Shown: in pieces, positions 1 to 7,034 of the stretch
Position numbering within the stretch: position 1 is the first letter of the stretch
Layout of the letters: every line of letters starts with the position of its first letter
Source of the DNA: a virus
Virus record (IMG/VR): IMGVR_UViG_3300019082_000012
Location: 1 to 24,769 of that record
Reading direction: 5' to 3' (one strand)
Length of the DNA: 24,769 nt
The notes under the pieces: generated by a model
Told to the model about the DNA's origin: nothing
Databases searched by the model: none
Seen by the model: the letters and a program-made list of their open reading frames with translations, nothing else
Program-made: the position numbers and the translations under genes

Positions 1-2
1 AT

Positions 3-485
3 CCCGGTTTTTGCATCGTCGGCTCCACTCAAACAGCGGACAACATCTGTGGCGCGGCGGCTTCGGTCCCGCTTTCAACGACGTACACCGTGAACTCGGC
101 CACGATGACGGCTTGTGCTTCGAGTTGCGGAAGTTCGCAGCCCGGACCGCTTTTCATCCTCCGCACCTCGCAGGGTGGATTCGGATTGCAGACGATCTTA
201 GGCTGCATGTGGACCTTCACGCCCACAGGCGCGGCTGTTTCAGGCGCGGTGAGCGCTTGTTCTTCGGTTCTCCCGAGCAATCTGCAGACTGAAGTGAATG
301 CCGCGATCGCCGCGGGAACGTGGATCGAGCAGCCGATCAATCGCGCTTTCCCTGCCAGCTACTCGGCGACGACGATTCTCAACCAATTGCTCGACCTGCA
401 GCTCGCGGCACAGGTAGCGCTCGCTGCGGCGACGGCGCCCGGCAGCGATGCCGGCCTCGAGTGCGACGTGACTGGATGCAACTAG
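3..485 (+). CDS. Phage structural protein, 5'-truncated, function unknown
   Basis: The reading frame is open from the first complete codon of the window at base 3 to the TAG at 483-485, so the start lies upstream and about 160 C-terminal residues are visible. The sequence is rich in Ala, Thr and Ser. It has a hydrophobic, probably helical stretch near the C-terminus (TTILNQLLDLQLAAQVALAA) and ends in a short Cys-containing tail. I do not recognise the family. It ends 9 bp before the first tail-tube gene and is in the same direction. In siphovirus order this is the place of a neck, tail-terminator or small structural protein; that is inference from position only. A GTG at 90 could be an internal start, but nothing favours it over simple truncation. 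Confidence 0.6.
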   Translation, partial: PGFCIVGSTQTADNICGAAASVPLSTTYTVNSATMTACASSCGSSQPGPLFILRTSQGGFGLQTILGCMWTFTPTGAAVSGAVSACSSVLPSNLQTEVNAAIAAGTWIEQPINRAFPASYSATTILNQLLDLQLAAQVALAAATAPGSDAGLECDVTGCN

Positions 486-494
486 CTTCCGGAA

Positions 495-923
495 ATGCCT
501 TCGACTGCTTATCTCGGCTACGGTTCGAAGCTTTACCAGTCGACCGATGGCGTCACCTTCGTCGTGACCGCGCAGCTCAAGAAATTCGCGCCGGCCGGCT
601 CGAAGCAGACCATCGTCGACCAGACGAACCTGCGATCGCCGGGGCCGTTCACGCAGCCCTTCCCTGCCCAGGTCGATACAGGCGAGATCGAACTCGAGGG
701 CATCTACGCGGGAGACTCAACGCAGGCAACGCTTGCCCAGCTCCACGGGCAGATGGCGCTCGGGTATTTCAAAGGCGTTCTCAGCGACGGCACGACGTGG
801 GCGTTCAGCGCGTACGTCAGTGAATTCAAGCCCTGGGATGTGACCTACAACAAAGCCATCGTGTTCAGCGGCAAGCTGCGCATCGCCGGCGGCATCGCTC
901 CGCCCTCGGGACCAACGATCTAG
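495..923 (+). CDS. Tail tube protein, copy 1
   Basis: This 142-aa protein is the size of a siphovirus major tail (tube) protein. It shares a scaffold with the next gene: AQLKKFA near residue 30, an NLxSP motif near residue 50, then DG, and FKPxDVxYNKAxxFSGxLxIxG near the C-terminus. That alternating hydrophobic pattern fits the beta-sandwich of tail-tube subunits, which stack as hexamers around the tape measure to form the DNA conduit. The ATG at 495 follows the previous stop by 9 bp, and a GGAAATG context gives a weak ribosome site. The next gene is a diverged paralog, so this one may be a minor or specialised tube subunit (initiator ring, or a decorated form). The function is inferred from size, paralogy and position before the chaperone and tape-measure genes. 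Confidence 0.65.
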   Translation: MPSTAYLGYGSKLYQSTDGVTFVVTAQLKKFAPAGSKQTIVDQTNLRSPGPFTQPFPAQVDTGEIELEGIYAGDSTQATLAQLHGQMALGYFKGVLSDGTTWAFSAYVSEFKPWDVTYNKAIVFSGKLRIAGGIAPPSGPTI

Positions 924-964
924 ACCCTCTTCACAAATTCTGAAGTTCACCACAGGAGAAAACC

Positions 965-1399
965 ATGACCACCACTGCATATCCCGGACGCGGATCCACG
1001 CTCGCCAACGGAGGCACGGCCGGCAGCAGCTACACCACACTGGCGCAGCTCAAGAAGTTTGCCTTTTCCGGACTGAAGGCCGAGAGCGATGACATCACCA
1101 ATCTCTCGTCTCCGACGATCAACAAAGAATGGCTGAAGACGATCGTCGACAGCGATAACGTCACATTCACCGGCGTTCTCAATCCGGCAGACCCGACCTA
1201 CGAGTCGCTGCTCGCGAACCTCTACACCGCCGGGCAGGCCGCCACGAACTACTGGCAGATCACGCTCACCGATGGCTCGGTGCTGACCTTCCAGGGCTTC
1301 GTTCTCGACTTCAAACCGGCCGACGTGGAGTACAACAAGGCGCTTTCGTTCACCGGGACGCTGAAGATCACCGGCCAGGTCACCGCGGTCTGGACCTAG
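965..1399 (+). CDS. Tail tube protein, copy 2 (probable major tail protein)
   Basis: A 144-aa paralog of the preceding product. It keeps AQLKKFA, an NLSSP motif and FKPADVEYNKALSFTGTLKITG at equivalent positions and has diverged in the middle. It has the better translation signal of the two: AGGAG a few bases before the ATG at 965, in a short gap that follows the previous stop. The stronger ribosome site suggests the more abundant subunit, hence the main tube protein; this is inference. Major tail proteins self-assemble on the tape measure during tail morphogenesis in the host cytoplasm. The leftward gene directly downstream breaks the otherwise continuous rightward late operon. Confidence 0.68.
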   Translation: MTTTAYPGRGSTLANGGTAGSSYTTLAQLKKFAFSGLKAESDDITNLSSPTINKEWLKTIVDSDNVTFTGVLNPADPTYESLLANLYTAGQAATNYWQITLTDGSVLTFQGFVLDFKPADVEYNKALSFTGTLKITGQVTAVWT

Positions 1400-1402
1400 C
1401 CC

Positions 1403-1783
1403 TTAGCTCGCCTCTTTGAGGCGCTTCTGCGGCGGCAGGATCTCGCCTTCGGGCAACGCGGCCTGGTAGAGCAGTTCCCCACGCCGTTTCTGCAGCTGCT
1501 CCCATCCGGCCTGTGCCACGTCGGGATCCGCTCCGACGAGGTCGAGCAGGACCTTGAAGATGGCGAGATCGAACGGAGCGGTTCTCGATGGCTCTTTTTC
1601 GACGCCGGCAACGCGATAGGCGCACTGCGGGCAGAGAAAAAGCCGCTCCGATTTCGAGGTGCGGCGCTTCCCCATCCCAAGCGTCTGGGCAAAGCAGGTG
1701 AGGGCGACCGCCTTTTCGGCGGGTTGGATCTCGCGCAGGCAGCGCGAGGAACAGCAGATCTGTAATTGGCGTGGACGGCCCAT
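1403..1783 (-). CDS. Leftward Cys-rich moron protein (zinc-ribbon-like), unknown function
   Basis: A 126-aa protein on the strand opposite to the surrounding tail genes. I take the ATG at 1783 because AGGAG lies about 9 bases upstream; the open frame continues upstream to 1888 but without such a signal. The N-terminus MGRPRQLQICCSSRC gives clustered cysteines, and CPQC follows near residue 54, so a zinc-binding fold is plausible. A basic linker (MGKRRTSKSER) separates the two clusters. The C-terminus is predicted helical and charged. An isolated leftward gene with its own signals inside a late operon is the signature of a moron, often expressed in the lysogen. The palindrome pair just upstream (1802-1838) supports separate regulation. 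It could be a small DNA- or RNA-binding regulator; the sequence does not prove that. Confidence 0.6.
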   Translation of the reverse strand: MGRPRQLQICCSSRCLREIQPAEKAVALTCFAQTLGMGKRRTSKSERLFLCPQCAYRVAGVEKEPSRTAPFDLAIFKVLLDLVGADPDVAQAGWEQLQKRRGELLYQAALPEGEILPPQKRLKEAS

Positions 1784-1801
1784 CGGCAACGCTCCTAAAA
1801 C

Positions 1802-1815
1802 GTTTGTTAACAAAC
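1802..1815. promoter_or_regulatory. Perfect palindrome GTTTGTTAACAAAC (operator candidate, site 1)
   Basis: A 14-bp perfect dyad lies 19 bp upstream of the leftward start at 1783. The same 14 bases recur once more in the window at 19381-19394, and both copies are followed by TA. On the leftward strand TGTTAA inside it could act as a -10 element, with TTGTTA of the neighbouring site as a -35 at 17-bp spacing. Both elements are weak, so the promoter reading is tentative; the palindrome itself is certain. Confidence 0.65.
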
Positions 1816-1823
1816 TAGCACGG

Positions 1824-1838
1824 CTTTGGTAACAAACT
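1824..1838. promoter_or_regulatory. Imperfect copy of the palindrome (operator candidate, site 2)
   Basis: CTTTGGTAACAAACT matches the perfect site and its flanks (GTTTGTTAACAAACT) at 13 of 15 positions. It lies 22 bp away centre to centre, about two helical turns. Paired dyads at that spacing are typical of cooperative repressor binding in temperate phages. Confidence 0.5.
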
Positions 1839-1987
1839 CCGGGCGCCGCTGGCGTGCGGAGGTGCGGGTGAACCTTTTCAGTCAACATCCGCGCCGGCCA
1901 GTTACGAAGGTGCGGTTCGAGGAGCGCCTAAAGGCCAACGCGGCCCGCGGCTGCGATACGCTTCAGTCGAACAGGAGAATTCCCCCC

Positions 1988-2365
1988 ATGCACTACCAGA
2001 ACGGCGAAGTAGCAAAACACGGCGACCTGATCATCCGGCACGACGCGTACTCGGACGCTGCCGGCATCCTCACCAACATCACGCCGAACTCTGACGGAGG
2101 CACCTGCAACGGCCAGTTATTGGCTGTTGCGACGCGCCAGGCCGGCACAGAAGCGTGGTTCCCCGTCATTGGTAATCAGAGCGCCTGGCACGTCACGCTG
2201 AAGGAATGCAACAGAGTCAGCGTGCAGGACCTGTTCGCGGAGAAGGAAGCCGATCCGGCGCCCGCGGCCGTCGTTCCGATCGCTCCCACTGTGCCGGGAA
2301 CCACGGGCAGTTCTGGCATCATCGTGCTTACGCCGAGCACCGGGGCGCCTCAGGCGACGAGCTAG
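1988..2365 (+). CDS. Small phage protein in the tail module, unknown function
   Basis: A 125-aa product. The ATG at 1988 is chosen because AGGAGAA lies about 10 bases upstream; the frame is open further upstream through the regulatory region, which argues against an earlier start. Residues 1-85 look like a small beta-rich domain (GDLIIRHDAYSDAAGI, CNGQLLAVATR, WHVTLKECNRVSVQDLF). The last 40 residues are Ala/Pro/Thr/Ser-rich low complexity. The pattern CNGQLLA followed by VTLxEC recalls a widespread family of short phage proteins without assigned function. It sits 6 bp before the chaperone gene and is probably co-transcribed with it. Confidence 0.65.
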   Translation: MHYQNGEVAKHGDLIIRHDAYSDAAGILTNITPNSDGGTCNGQLLAVATRQAGTEAWFPVIGNQSAWHVTLKECNRVSVQDLFAEKEADPAPAAVVPIAPTVPGTTGSSGIIVLTPSTGAPQATS

Positions 2366-2371
2366 TTCTCT

Positions 2372-2851
2372 ATGGCTGACCTCATTTCTGAAGAGATCAC
2401 TGGCGCGGCGGTGAGTGTCTCGATCGCCGGCCTCGAGTGCATCGTTTCCTACCCGATGCACAACATTCTCCTGCTCAAAAAGCAGACCGGCCTCTCGCTC
2501 TTTGCCCCCGAGATCTGGGACAAGCTCGACTTCGAAGCCGACTCCGAGGCCTGGACCGCCTGCCTGTGGGCAGGCCTGCACGTGCGCCATGAGGATGGCT
2601 CCTGGACGTCGCCCTTCACCCTTGAGCAACTGAATCGGCCCGGAGTGATCGGCCTGCATAACGCAGTGACGGTGCACAACGCAATGTTCCGCGCGCTTAC
2701 CCACTGGATGCCGCGGAAAAAGGCGACCGAGGCTGAGGCCCCTCCAGATGGCGCCCCGGCCGAAAAAAAAATTCTGACGGCGACGGCTACATTGCCCGAC
2801 TCTGGGTCTGCGCTCAACGCCGTCTCGGGCTCGGCCGAAACGAGTTCCTAG
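2372..2851 (+). CDS. Tail assembly chaperone, unshifted (gpG-like) form
   Basis: A 159-aa product lying between the tail-tube and tape-measure genes, where siphoviruses encode a tail assembly chaperone in two forms. Near codon 131 the frame-0 codons gaa aaa aaa att form a run of nine A (2763-2771), which contains an ideal A-AAA-AAA slippery heptamer. After the slip site the unshifted frame gives 27 more residues of Ser/Ala/Thr-rich sequence and stops at 2851. The phage lambda counterpart is gpG, with gpGT made by the shift. These chaperones keep the tape measure soluble and recruit tail-tube subunits. The assignment rests on position, on the slippery site and on the following open -1 frame, not on recognised sequence motifs. 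Confidence 0.72.
   Translation: MADLISEEITGAAVSVSIAGLECIVSYPMHNILLLKKQTGLSLFAPEIWDKLDFEADSEAWTACLWAGLHVRHEDGSWTSPFTLEQLNRPGVIGLHNAVTVHNAMFRALTHWMPRKKATEAEAPPDGAPAEKKILTATATLPDSGSALNAVSGSAETSS
2763..2771 (+). promoter_or_regulatory. Programmed -1 ribosomal frameshift site (A9 slippery run)
   Basis: Nine consecutive A residues lie in frame as ga[A AAA AAA] att. This fits the X-XXY-YYZ rule, because both tRNA-Lys can re-pair after slipping back one base. The -1 frame is then open from 2770 to 3192. I could not assign a downstream stimulatory structure with confidence. Confidence 0.75.
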
Positions 2852-3192
2852 CGGTCTCGCCGCGCGAGCTCGCGCTGCTGTTCGAAGAGCAGGCCGCGAT
2901 CCGCCGGGAAAGCTGGATGCCGGCGGCGCTCGTCGCGAGCGTGCTCGCGAACATCCACCGGCCAGAAGACGCCGAGCCGTTCACGATTGCAGACTTTCTT
3001 CCGGGCGCTCCCGCGCGCAAGAGCGAAGACGAAGAAATGCGCGAGTTCATCGACGAGATCCAGAGCGACAAAAAATTTGAGCCGCCTCCGCCCGAGCAGC
3101 TGGCTGCGTTCAAGCGGTCGATGGAAACAAATTTTTCGAACGTTAAGCCTTCGAACGTCAAGCTATGCTCGACATCAACGGCCGCGAAGTAG
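2770..3192 (+). CDS. Tail assembly chaperone, -1 frameshift extension (gpT-like part of the fusion)
   Basis: Read in the -1 frame after the A9 run, this segment adds 140 residues to the first 133 of the preceding gene, giving a product of about 273 aa, close in size to lambda gpGT. The joined sequence runs KKNSDGDGYIARLWV and then LAVSPRELALLFEEQAA, with no stop until TAG at 3190-3192. The first in-frame ATG is at 2917, well inside the conserved-looking part and without a good ribosome site, so independent translation is unlikely. The T-like tail of such fusions is what binds the tail-tube subunit. Its end overlaps the next gene by 28 bp. Confidence 0.72.
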   Translation, partial: NSDGDGYIARLWVCAQRRLGLGRNEFLAVSPRELALLFEEQAAIRRESWMPAALVASVLANIHRPEDAEPFTIADFLPGAPARKSEDEEMREFIDEIQSDKKFEPPPPEQLAAFKRSMETNFSNVKPSNVKLCSTSTAAK

Positions 3193-3365
3193 AGGAAGGG
3201 CGCCTCGGCAAGCTGCTCTGCGAAGTCCTGAGCGCGGATCCCGACGAAGGGCTCCGCGTGCGGATACTGAATTCAGAAATCGAACTGCTGATCGGTTGCA
3301 AGCAAGACGAAGCCCTGGGAGGCCTAATCGCCGACTCCGAGTTCGCGATGCTCGAAGAACAATAG
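3165..3365 (+). CDS. Small acidic phage protein, unknown function
   Basis: A 66-aa product starting at ATG 3165 inside the end of the frameshift extension and ending 4 bp before the next gene, so translational coupling is likely. It is acidic (many Glu and Asp) with alternating hydrophobics (LGKLLCEVL, LRVRILNSEIELLIG) that suggest a small alpha/beta fold. I do not recognise it. Its position between the chaperone and the gp10-like gene points to a tail or head-tail accessory role, by context only. Confidence 0.5.
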   Translation: MLDINGREVEEGRLGKLLCEVLSADPDEGLRVRILNSEIELLIGCKQDEALGGLIADSEFAMLEEQ

Positions 3366-3369
3366 CCGA

Positions 3370-3933
3370 GTGGAAACCACTTTTCATCTCGAAGGCCTTC
3401 CCGAGTTCGCGCAGAAGCTCGACTCGATCGCGACGGTTGTCTCCGGCCCGATCGCCAGACACGGCCTTGAAGCCGGCGGCGAAGTGATCGCCGACCAGGC
3501 GCGCGCGAACGTTCACAGGCTTACCGGACTGCTCGCCGGCGACGTCGTTGTCGTTGTGCGTGTGCACCAGGAAGCTGGCGAGAGCTATGCGCTGATCGGC
3601 CCGGGCTGGGATCCGGAAGCGTTTCGCCGGACGAAGCAGCGCCGCGGCCGCTGGGCAAACGAAGCGCCGGCGCCGGACCAGACAACGAATCCCGGCCTCT
3701 ATGGCAAGTTCCTCGAAACCGGACACCGCGAGCCCGAGCATGGCCTCGCACACAATCTCGAATACCAGAGGGCGCGGCGCGCGGCTCATGGCCGGATCAA
3801 CACGGCCGAGTTTGGAACGCTGGCCACGCCGCCCTATCCCTGGCTCGGCCCAGCGCTCGATGCACGCGGCGAGCAGGCACTCGAAGTCTGCGCCGAAACC
3901 ATGCGCGGAGATCTTGAAGGATTGAATTTGTGA
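3370..3933 (+). CDS. HK97 gp10-like tail completion / minor tail protein
   Basis: A 187-aa product starting at GTG 3370. The N-terminus (FHLEGLPEFAQKLDSIA, then a helix with GGEVIADQARANVHRLTGLLAGDVVV) and the later block YGKFLETGHREPEH followed by TPPYPWLGPALDARGEQAL match the layout of the HK97 gp10-like family. Those proteins have an N-terminal helical part, a central YxxFxExG motif and a C-terminal P-x-PWLxPA segment. Family members act at the head-tail interface or in tail completion. Here the gene lies after the chaperone, not before the tube genes, so its order is shuffled relative to HK97. Its stop overlaps the next start (GTGA). Confidence 0.7.
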   Translation: METTFHLEGLPEFAQKLDSIATVVSGPIARHGLEAGGEVIADQARANVHRLTGLLAGDVVVVVRVHQEAGESYALIGPGWDPEAFRRTKQRRGRWANEAPAPDQTTNPGLYGKFLETGHREPEHGLAHNLEYQRARRAAHGRINTAEFGTLATPPYPWLGPALDARGEQALEVCAETMRGDLEGLNL

Positions 3934-4247
3934 TCATGCCGCCCCTATCGGACGACGTAGCGATCAAACACCTTCGCGGGAATACGGCCTTCGAAGCCTT
4001 GCGGGATCTGCTCGGCGACGACATGAAGGCCCTTACGGCCTTCGAAGCCTTGCGGGATCTGCTCGGCGACGACATGAAGGCCCTTACGGCCATGCACGAG
4101 GAACATATTTTCGTGAACAACTGCGACGTGCCACTTCCGTTCGGCAAGGAATTCGCCGCTCGGGTTCGCGGCTACTTGGTTTCACTCAATCTGGAGTGGA
4201 ACCAGAAGAACCTGCAGGACGCGGTCTCGGCTTCTCTGACTGACTAA
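3930..4247 (+). CDS. Small phage protein with an internal 17-residue duplication
   Basis: A 105-aa product if GTG 3930 is used (overlapping the previous TGA); ATG 3936 is the alternative. It contains two identical copies of TAFEALRDLLGDDMKAL, encoded by a perfect 51-bp tandem repeat. The unit is a short amphipathic helix rich in Leu and Asp. The C-terminal half (VPLPFGKEFAARVRGYLVSLNLEWNQ) looks globular. No family is recognised. It directly precedes the tape measure (3-bp gap), a common place for a small tail-assembly factor; that role is inferred. Confidence 0.55.
   Translation: MIMPPLSDDVAIKHLRGNTAFEALRDLLGDDMKALTAFEALRDLLGDDMKALTAMHEEHIFVNNCDVPLPFGKEFAARVRGYLVSLNLEWNQKNLQDAVSASLTD
3983..4084 (+). 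repeat. Perfect 51-bp tandem duplication (2 copies)
   Basis: Copies at 3983-4033 and 4034-4084 are identical, and the first bases of a third copy (TACGGCC) follow at 4085. The period is a multiple of three, so the duplication is in frame. Absence of any difference, even at third positions, points to a recent event or an assembly artefact. Confidence 0.9.
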
Positions 4248-4250
4248 CCA

Positions 4251-6746
4251 ATGTCGACACTCAACGTAGGTGCGATGGCGGCCCGGCTGGGCCTGGACCC
4301 TTCAGAATTTCTGGAGAAGATGAAGGGCGTCGAGGGCTTTGCCTCCGGATCCGGCCAACGCATCGCTGCGGAAATGAAACGCACCTCGCGCGAGGGCGCC
4401 GAATCTCTGCGCCTGATCGATGAGGCCCTGGGCGTGCATCTCTCGCGTCCAGTGACGCGTCTCGTCTCGCAGGAGTTCCCTGCCCTGGCCGCAGGCCTGC
4501 AGTCCATCCTGGGCGGAGCCGTGTTCGGCGTGATCGCAATCGCCGGCGTCGAGGCGTTCGACAAAGTAGCGAAAAAGATCGAGCAGGCGCAAAAGGCGCA
4601 GGAAGCCTATCGCGAGTCGACGGAAAAGCTGAAGACTACTTTCGATGAAATGATGGCCGGCTACGAGAAGAGTGCCGCCGAACGCGGACTCACGGGGATC
4701 GACAAGAAAGCGTTCGAGATCGACACGCACTCGCTCAGTGAAGCGCGACGCCAGCTCGACGAGTTGAGCAAGGGAGCGGAGGACTCGGCGAAGAAAGGCG
4801 CCGAGGCCTCTGGCCTCTGGAGTCGTTCCCTTGCCGCCATCGGAGACGCGATCCACGTCGTCTTTACATCGAGCGCGAGGCTCGGGGTGGAAGAGACGAA
4901 CAAACAATTTGCAGAAATCAGGAGGCAGTTGGATGCGATCGCGGTTGCCAGTAGCGCTAATCCGACGAAAGGACTGAAAGATCAGCTCGCTGAGGTCGAG
5001 GAAGAGGCCCGAAAAGCTGCGGCTGCGATCGCAGCTCTGGTCGAGGATCAAAAACGAACACTCAACGTCTATAGCGGCCCAGGCGCGGGGCCGGCCATTT
5101 TGCACCCCGACCACAGCGGAGAAATCGCCGCGCAACAGGCGCAGCTAGATCTCATCACGAAGCAACGCCAAGTGCTGGAAGCGATCCTCGCCGACAATGC
5201 TGCAGGCAAGGCTGCGGCCGCAGCGTCGGAGGCTTCAGCGCAGCTGGAAAAGCAACAGACGGCCATGGAGAGCTTCTATCGCGAGGTGCAGGGCAGCTAC
5301 TCGAAGCTCACTCCGATCGCGAATCCATTGGTGAAGGTCGAAGCGGATCTCGAAGAGATGCGCATGAAGGCCGACAACGATTTCGCGGCGCTCGCGGCCT
5401 CCGGGGCGAACGCTCTCGAACTGCGGCTCGCGCGGCAGCGGCTCGACGAGTTCACGAGTTATTTACATCAGAAGATGGCCGAGGCCCGCAAGGATTCCGA
5501 TCTCTGGGCCTCCGAGCAAGCGCTTCCGAACGCGCTGACGATCGCGCCGGCGGGACCGATGGCAGCGTTGCCCACCGCGGCGCCGTCGACTCCAGCTCTC
5601 AGCATGGCTCCCATGCGCGCGGACCTCGCTGAACTTGAGAAGGTGCAGACCGACGCGAATGCAGCCTGGGCGAAAGCCGGCCAGGTGCTCCAGTCGATCG
5701 AGTCTCCTGCGGAAAAAGTTCAGATCGAGCTGGAGACGCTGCGCACGTTGCTCGACCAGGGCCGCATCAGCGAACAGCAATACAACGCAGCCGTCGCGCT
5801 GACCAGCGAGCAGCTCACGAAGGCCGCGATCCATGCGCGCGAGCTGCAGGAGCAATTAGAGAAGCTCGAAAAAGATAGCACCTCGGCCAGTTCGGGGATG
5901 AAGGCGTTCCTAACTCAGATCCAGCTCACGGGCAGCGAGAACGGCCGCGCTGCTTTCAACTTACTAAGTCAGGGGCTCAACAGCTTCGAAGATGACACCG
6001 TGAAGATACTCGAACACGGGCGAGTTAGTTGGCGGAAGTACTTCGAAGATCTGGCGGCGATGGCTCTGAAGTTTATGGAGACGAAGACGATCAGCCAGAT
6101 CGGAACTCAGCTCGAAGCTGCTGTCGTCACCCATCGCAGCACGAACATTGGGCCACAGGGCGCCATCTCCAGTTTCGATCAGCGAATGCTTCAGCAGGAA
6201 TTGCCCTTGCCCCAGGCGCTTCCGCCGGCAGGGTCTCTCAGCGCCGCAGGAGCTAGTGTTCCCGGCGCTGCCAGCAGCACCGCGAGCATGACCAGCGCCG
6301 GAACAACTCTCACCACGGCCGGCACCACGCTCAGCACCGCGGGCACCAGTCTTTCCGCGGCAGCCGCGGCACTGAACGCCGCGGCGGCCAGCATGAGTGC
6401 GACCGGAGCCGCCGCGGGCGCAAGCGGCGCGGCTGATGCCGGAGGGATCTCGAGCTTCGCAGGTTTTTTTGCCGGCGGCGGCGACGTCATGCCCGGCCAG
6501 GACTTCATTGCCGGAGAAGCGGGACCCGAGCTGATCCACGCCGGGAGCGCTGGGGCGAATGTAAGTCCCAATTCAAAGCTCGGCGGCGGAACGATCTACA
6601 ACGATTTCAGGGGCACGGTGATGACGGATGACCTGATGCGGCGCGCCGAAGGGATGCAGGCCATCCAGCACAGCGAGAAACGTATGATGGCCGCGATCCC
6701 CACTCTGCAGCGCGAGATCAACCTGCGCCAGCGGACGAACCGCTAA
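4251..6746 (+). CDS. Tape measure protein
   Basis: At 831 aa this is the second-longest gene in the window, placed after the tail chaperone as expected. The N-terminal 75 residues (GLDPSEFLEKMKGVEGFASG) are typical of tape measures and are followed by a hydrophobic segment around residues 76-100 (GLQSILGGAVFGVIAIAGVE). Long stretches are helical and charged (residues about 100-260 and 440-560). Around residues 660-730 there is a Thr/Ala/Gly/Ser-rich repeat with TTAGTTLSTAGTSLSA spacing. The C-terminus carries FAGGGDVMPGQDFIAGEAGPE, the Gly-rich GGG-x-V-x-PGxxxxxGExGPE signature found near the end of many tape measures. It sets tail length and is ejected with the DNA. By the usual 0.15 nm per residue the tail would be about 120 nm. 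Confidence 0.88.
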   Translation: MSTLNVGAMAARLGLDPSEFLEKMKGVEGFASGSGQRIAAEMKRTSREGAESLRLIDEALGVHLSRPVTRLVSQEFPALAAGLQSILGGAVFGVIAIAGVEAFDKVAKKIEQAQKAQEAYRESTEKLKTTFDEMMAGYEKSAAERGLTGIDKKAFEIDTHSLSEARRQLDELSKGAEDSAKKGAEASGLWSRSLAAIGDAIHVVFTSSARLGVEETNKQFAEIRRQLDAIAVASSANPTKGLKDQLAEVEEEARKAAAAIAALVEDQKRTLNVYSGPGAGPAILHPDHSGEIAAQQAQLDLITKQRQVLEAILADNAAGKAAAAASEASAQLEKQQTAMESFYREVQGSYSKLTPIANPLVKVEADLEEMRMKADNDFAALAASGANALELRLARQRLDEFTSYLHQKMAEARKDSDLWASEQALPNALTIAPAGPMAALPTAAPSTPALSMAPMRADLAELEKVQTDANAAWAKAGQVLQSIESPAEKVQIELETLRTLLDQGRISEQQYNAAVALTSEQLTKAAIHARELQEQLEKLEKDSTSASSGMKAFLTQIQLTGSENGRAAFNLLSQGLNSFEDDTVKILEHGRVSWRKYFEDLAAMALKFMETKTISQIGTQLEAAVVTHRSTNIGPQGAISSFDQRMLQQELPLPQALPPAGSLSAAGASVPGAASSTASMTSAGTTLTTAGTTLSTAGTSLSAAAAALNAAAASMSATGAAAGASGAADAGGISSFAGFFAGGGDVMPGQDFIAGEAGPELIHAGSAGANVSPNSKLGGGTIYNDFRGTVMTDDLMRRAEGMQAIQHSEKRMMAAIPTLQREINLRQRTNR

Positions 6747-6973
6747 CGAGTGATCGCCCAGAGCACGATCGCGAGCCCCACCGGCAACGCGAGAAACCAG
6801 AGCACCAGGTTGCGAAGTAGATAGCGGGCATCGGCCGAGATTTCGGTTCGTGGGTTGAACGGCTTTGACTCTATCTCTTCAGTCTGGGTCGCTCGAAGTC
6901 TCTGTTCTTCGCGCTCTTCCGCCTCGACTGCGGCAGGCGGCCGTGCATCCATCCATTGCTTTAACGAACTCAT
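6743..6973 (-). CDS. Leftward small membrane protein with a C-terminal anchor (moron)
   Basis: A 76-aa product from ATG 6973; the open frame extends to 7036, but that would pass through the promoter. The N-terminal two thirds is hydrophilic with an acidic helix (EAEEREEQRLRATQTEEIE). Residues about 52-75 form one transmembrane segment (LLRNLVLWFLALPVGLAIVL) ending in a short basic tail, so it should be anchored in the inner membrane by its C-terminus. It converges on the tape-measure gene (4-bp overlap) and has its own promoter. A leftward membrane protein inside a late operon suggests a lysogenic-conversion function such as superinfection exclusion. This is inference; no family is recognised. 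Confidence 0.6.
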   Translation of the reverse strand: MSSLKQWMDARPPAAVEAEEREEQRLRATQTEEIESKPFNPRTEISADARYLLRNLVLWFLALPVGLAIVLWAITR

Positions 6974-6983
6974 AGTGCCCCCA

Positions 6984-7012
6984 GAAGTACCGCGCCCGGC
7001 GCGGGAAGTCAA
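6984..7012 (-). promoter_or_regulatory. Leftward moron promoter with a dyad in the spacer (copy 1)
   Basis: On the minus strand, TTGACT (7007-7012) and TACTTC (6984-6989) are separated by exactly 17 bp. The spacer contains CCGCG-N5-CGCGG (6990-7004), a perfect 5-bp dyad. Transcription would start near 6977, only a few bases before the ATG at 6973. The promoter at 17648-17676 matches it at 24 of 29 positions. Confidence 0.7.
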
Positions 7013-7034
7013 TAGCCCGAAGGAGTAACTCAAC

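Noticed and set aside
3175-3789. Leftward open frame of 204 codons across the small acidic gene and the gp10-like gene
   Set aside because: It covers two rightward genes with better evidence and begins without a ribosome site.
4302-5135. Long leftward open frame (277 codons) opposite the tape measure
   Set aside because: It lies wholly inside the tape-measure gene, has no ribosome site, and its composition is that expected of the complement of GC-rich coding DNA.
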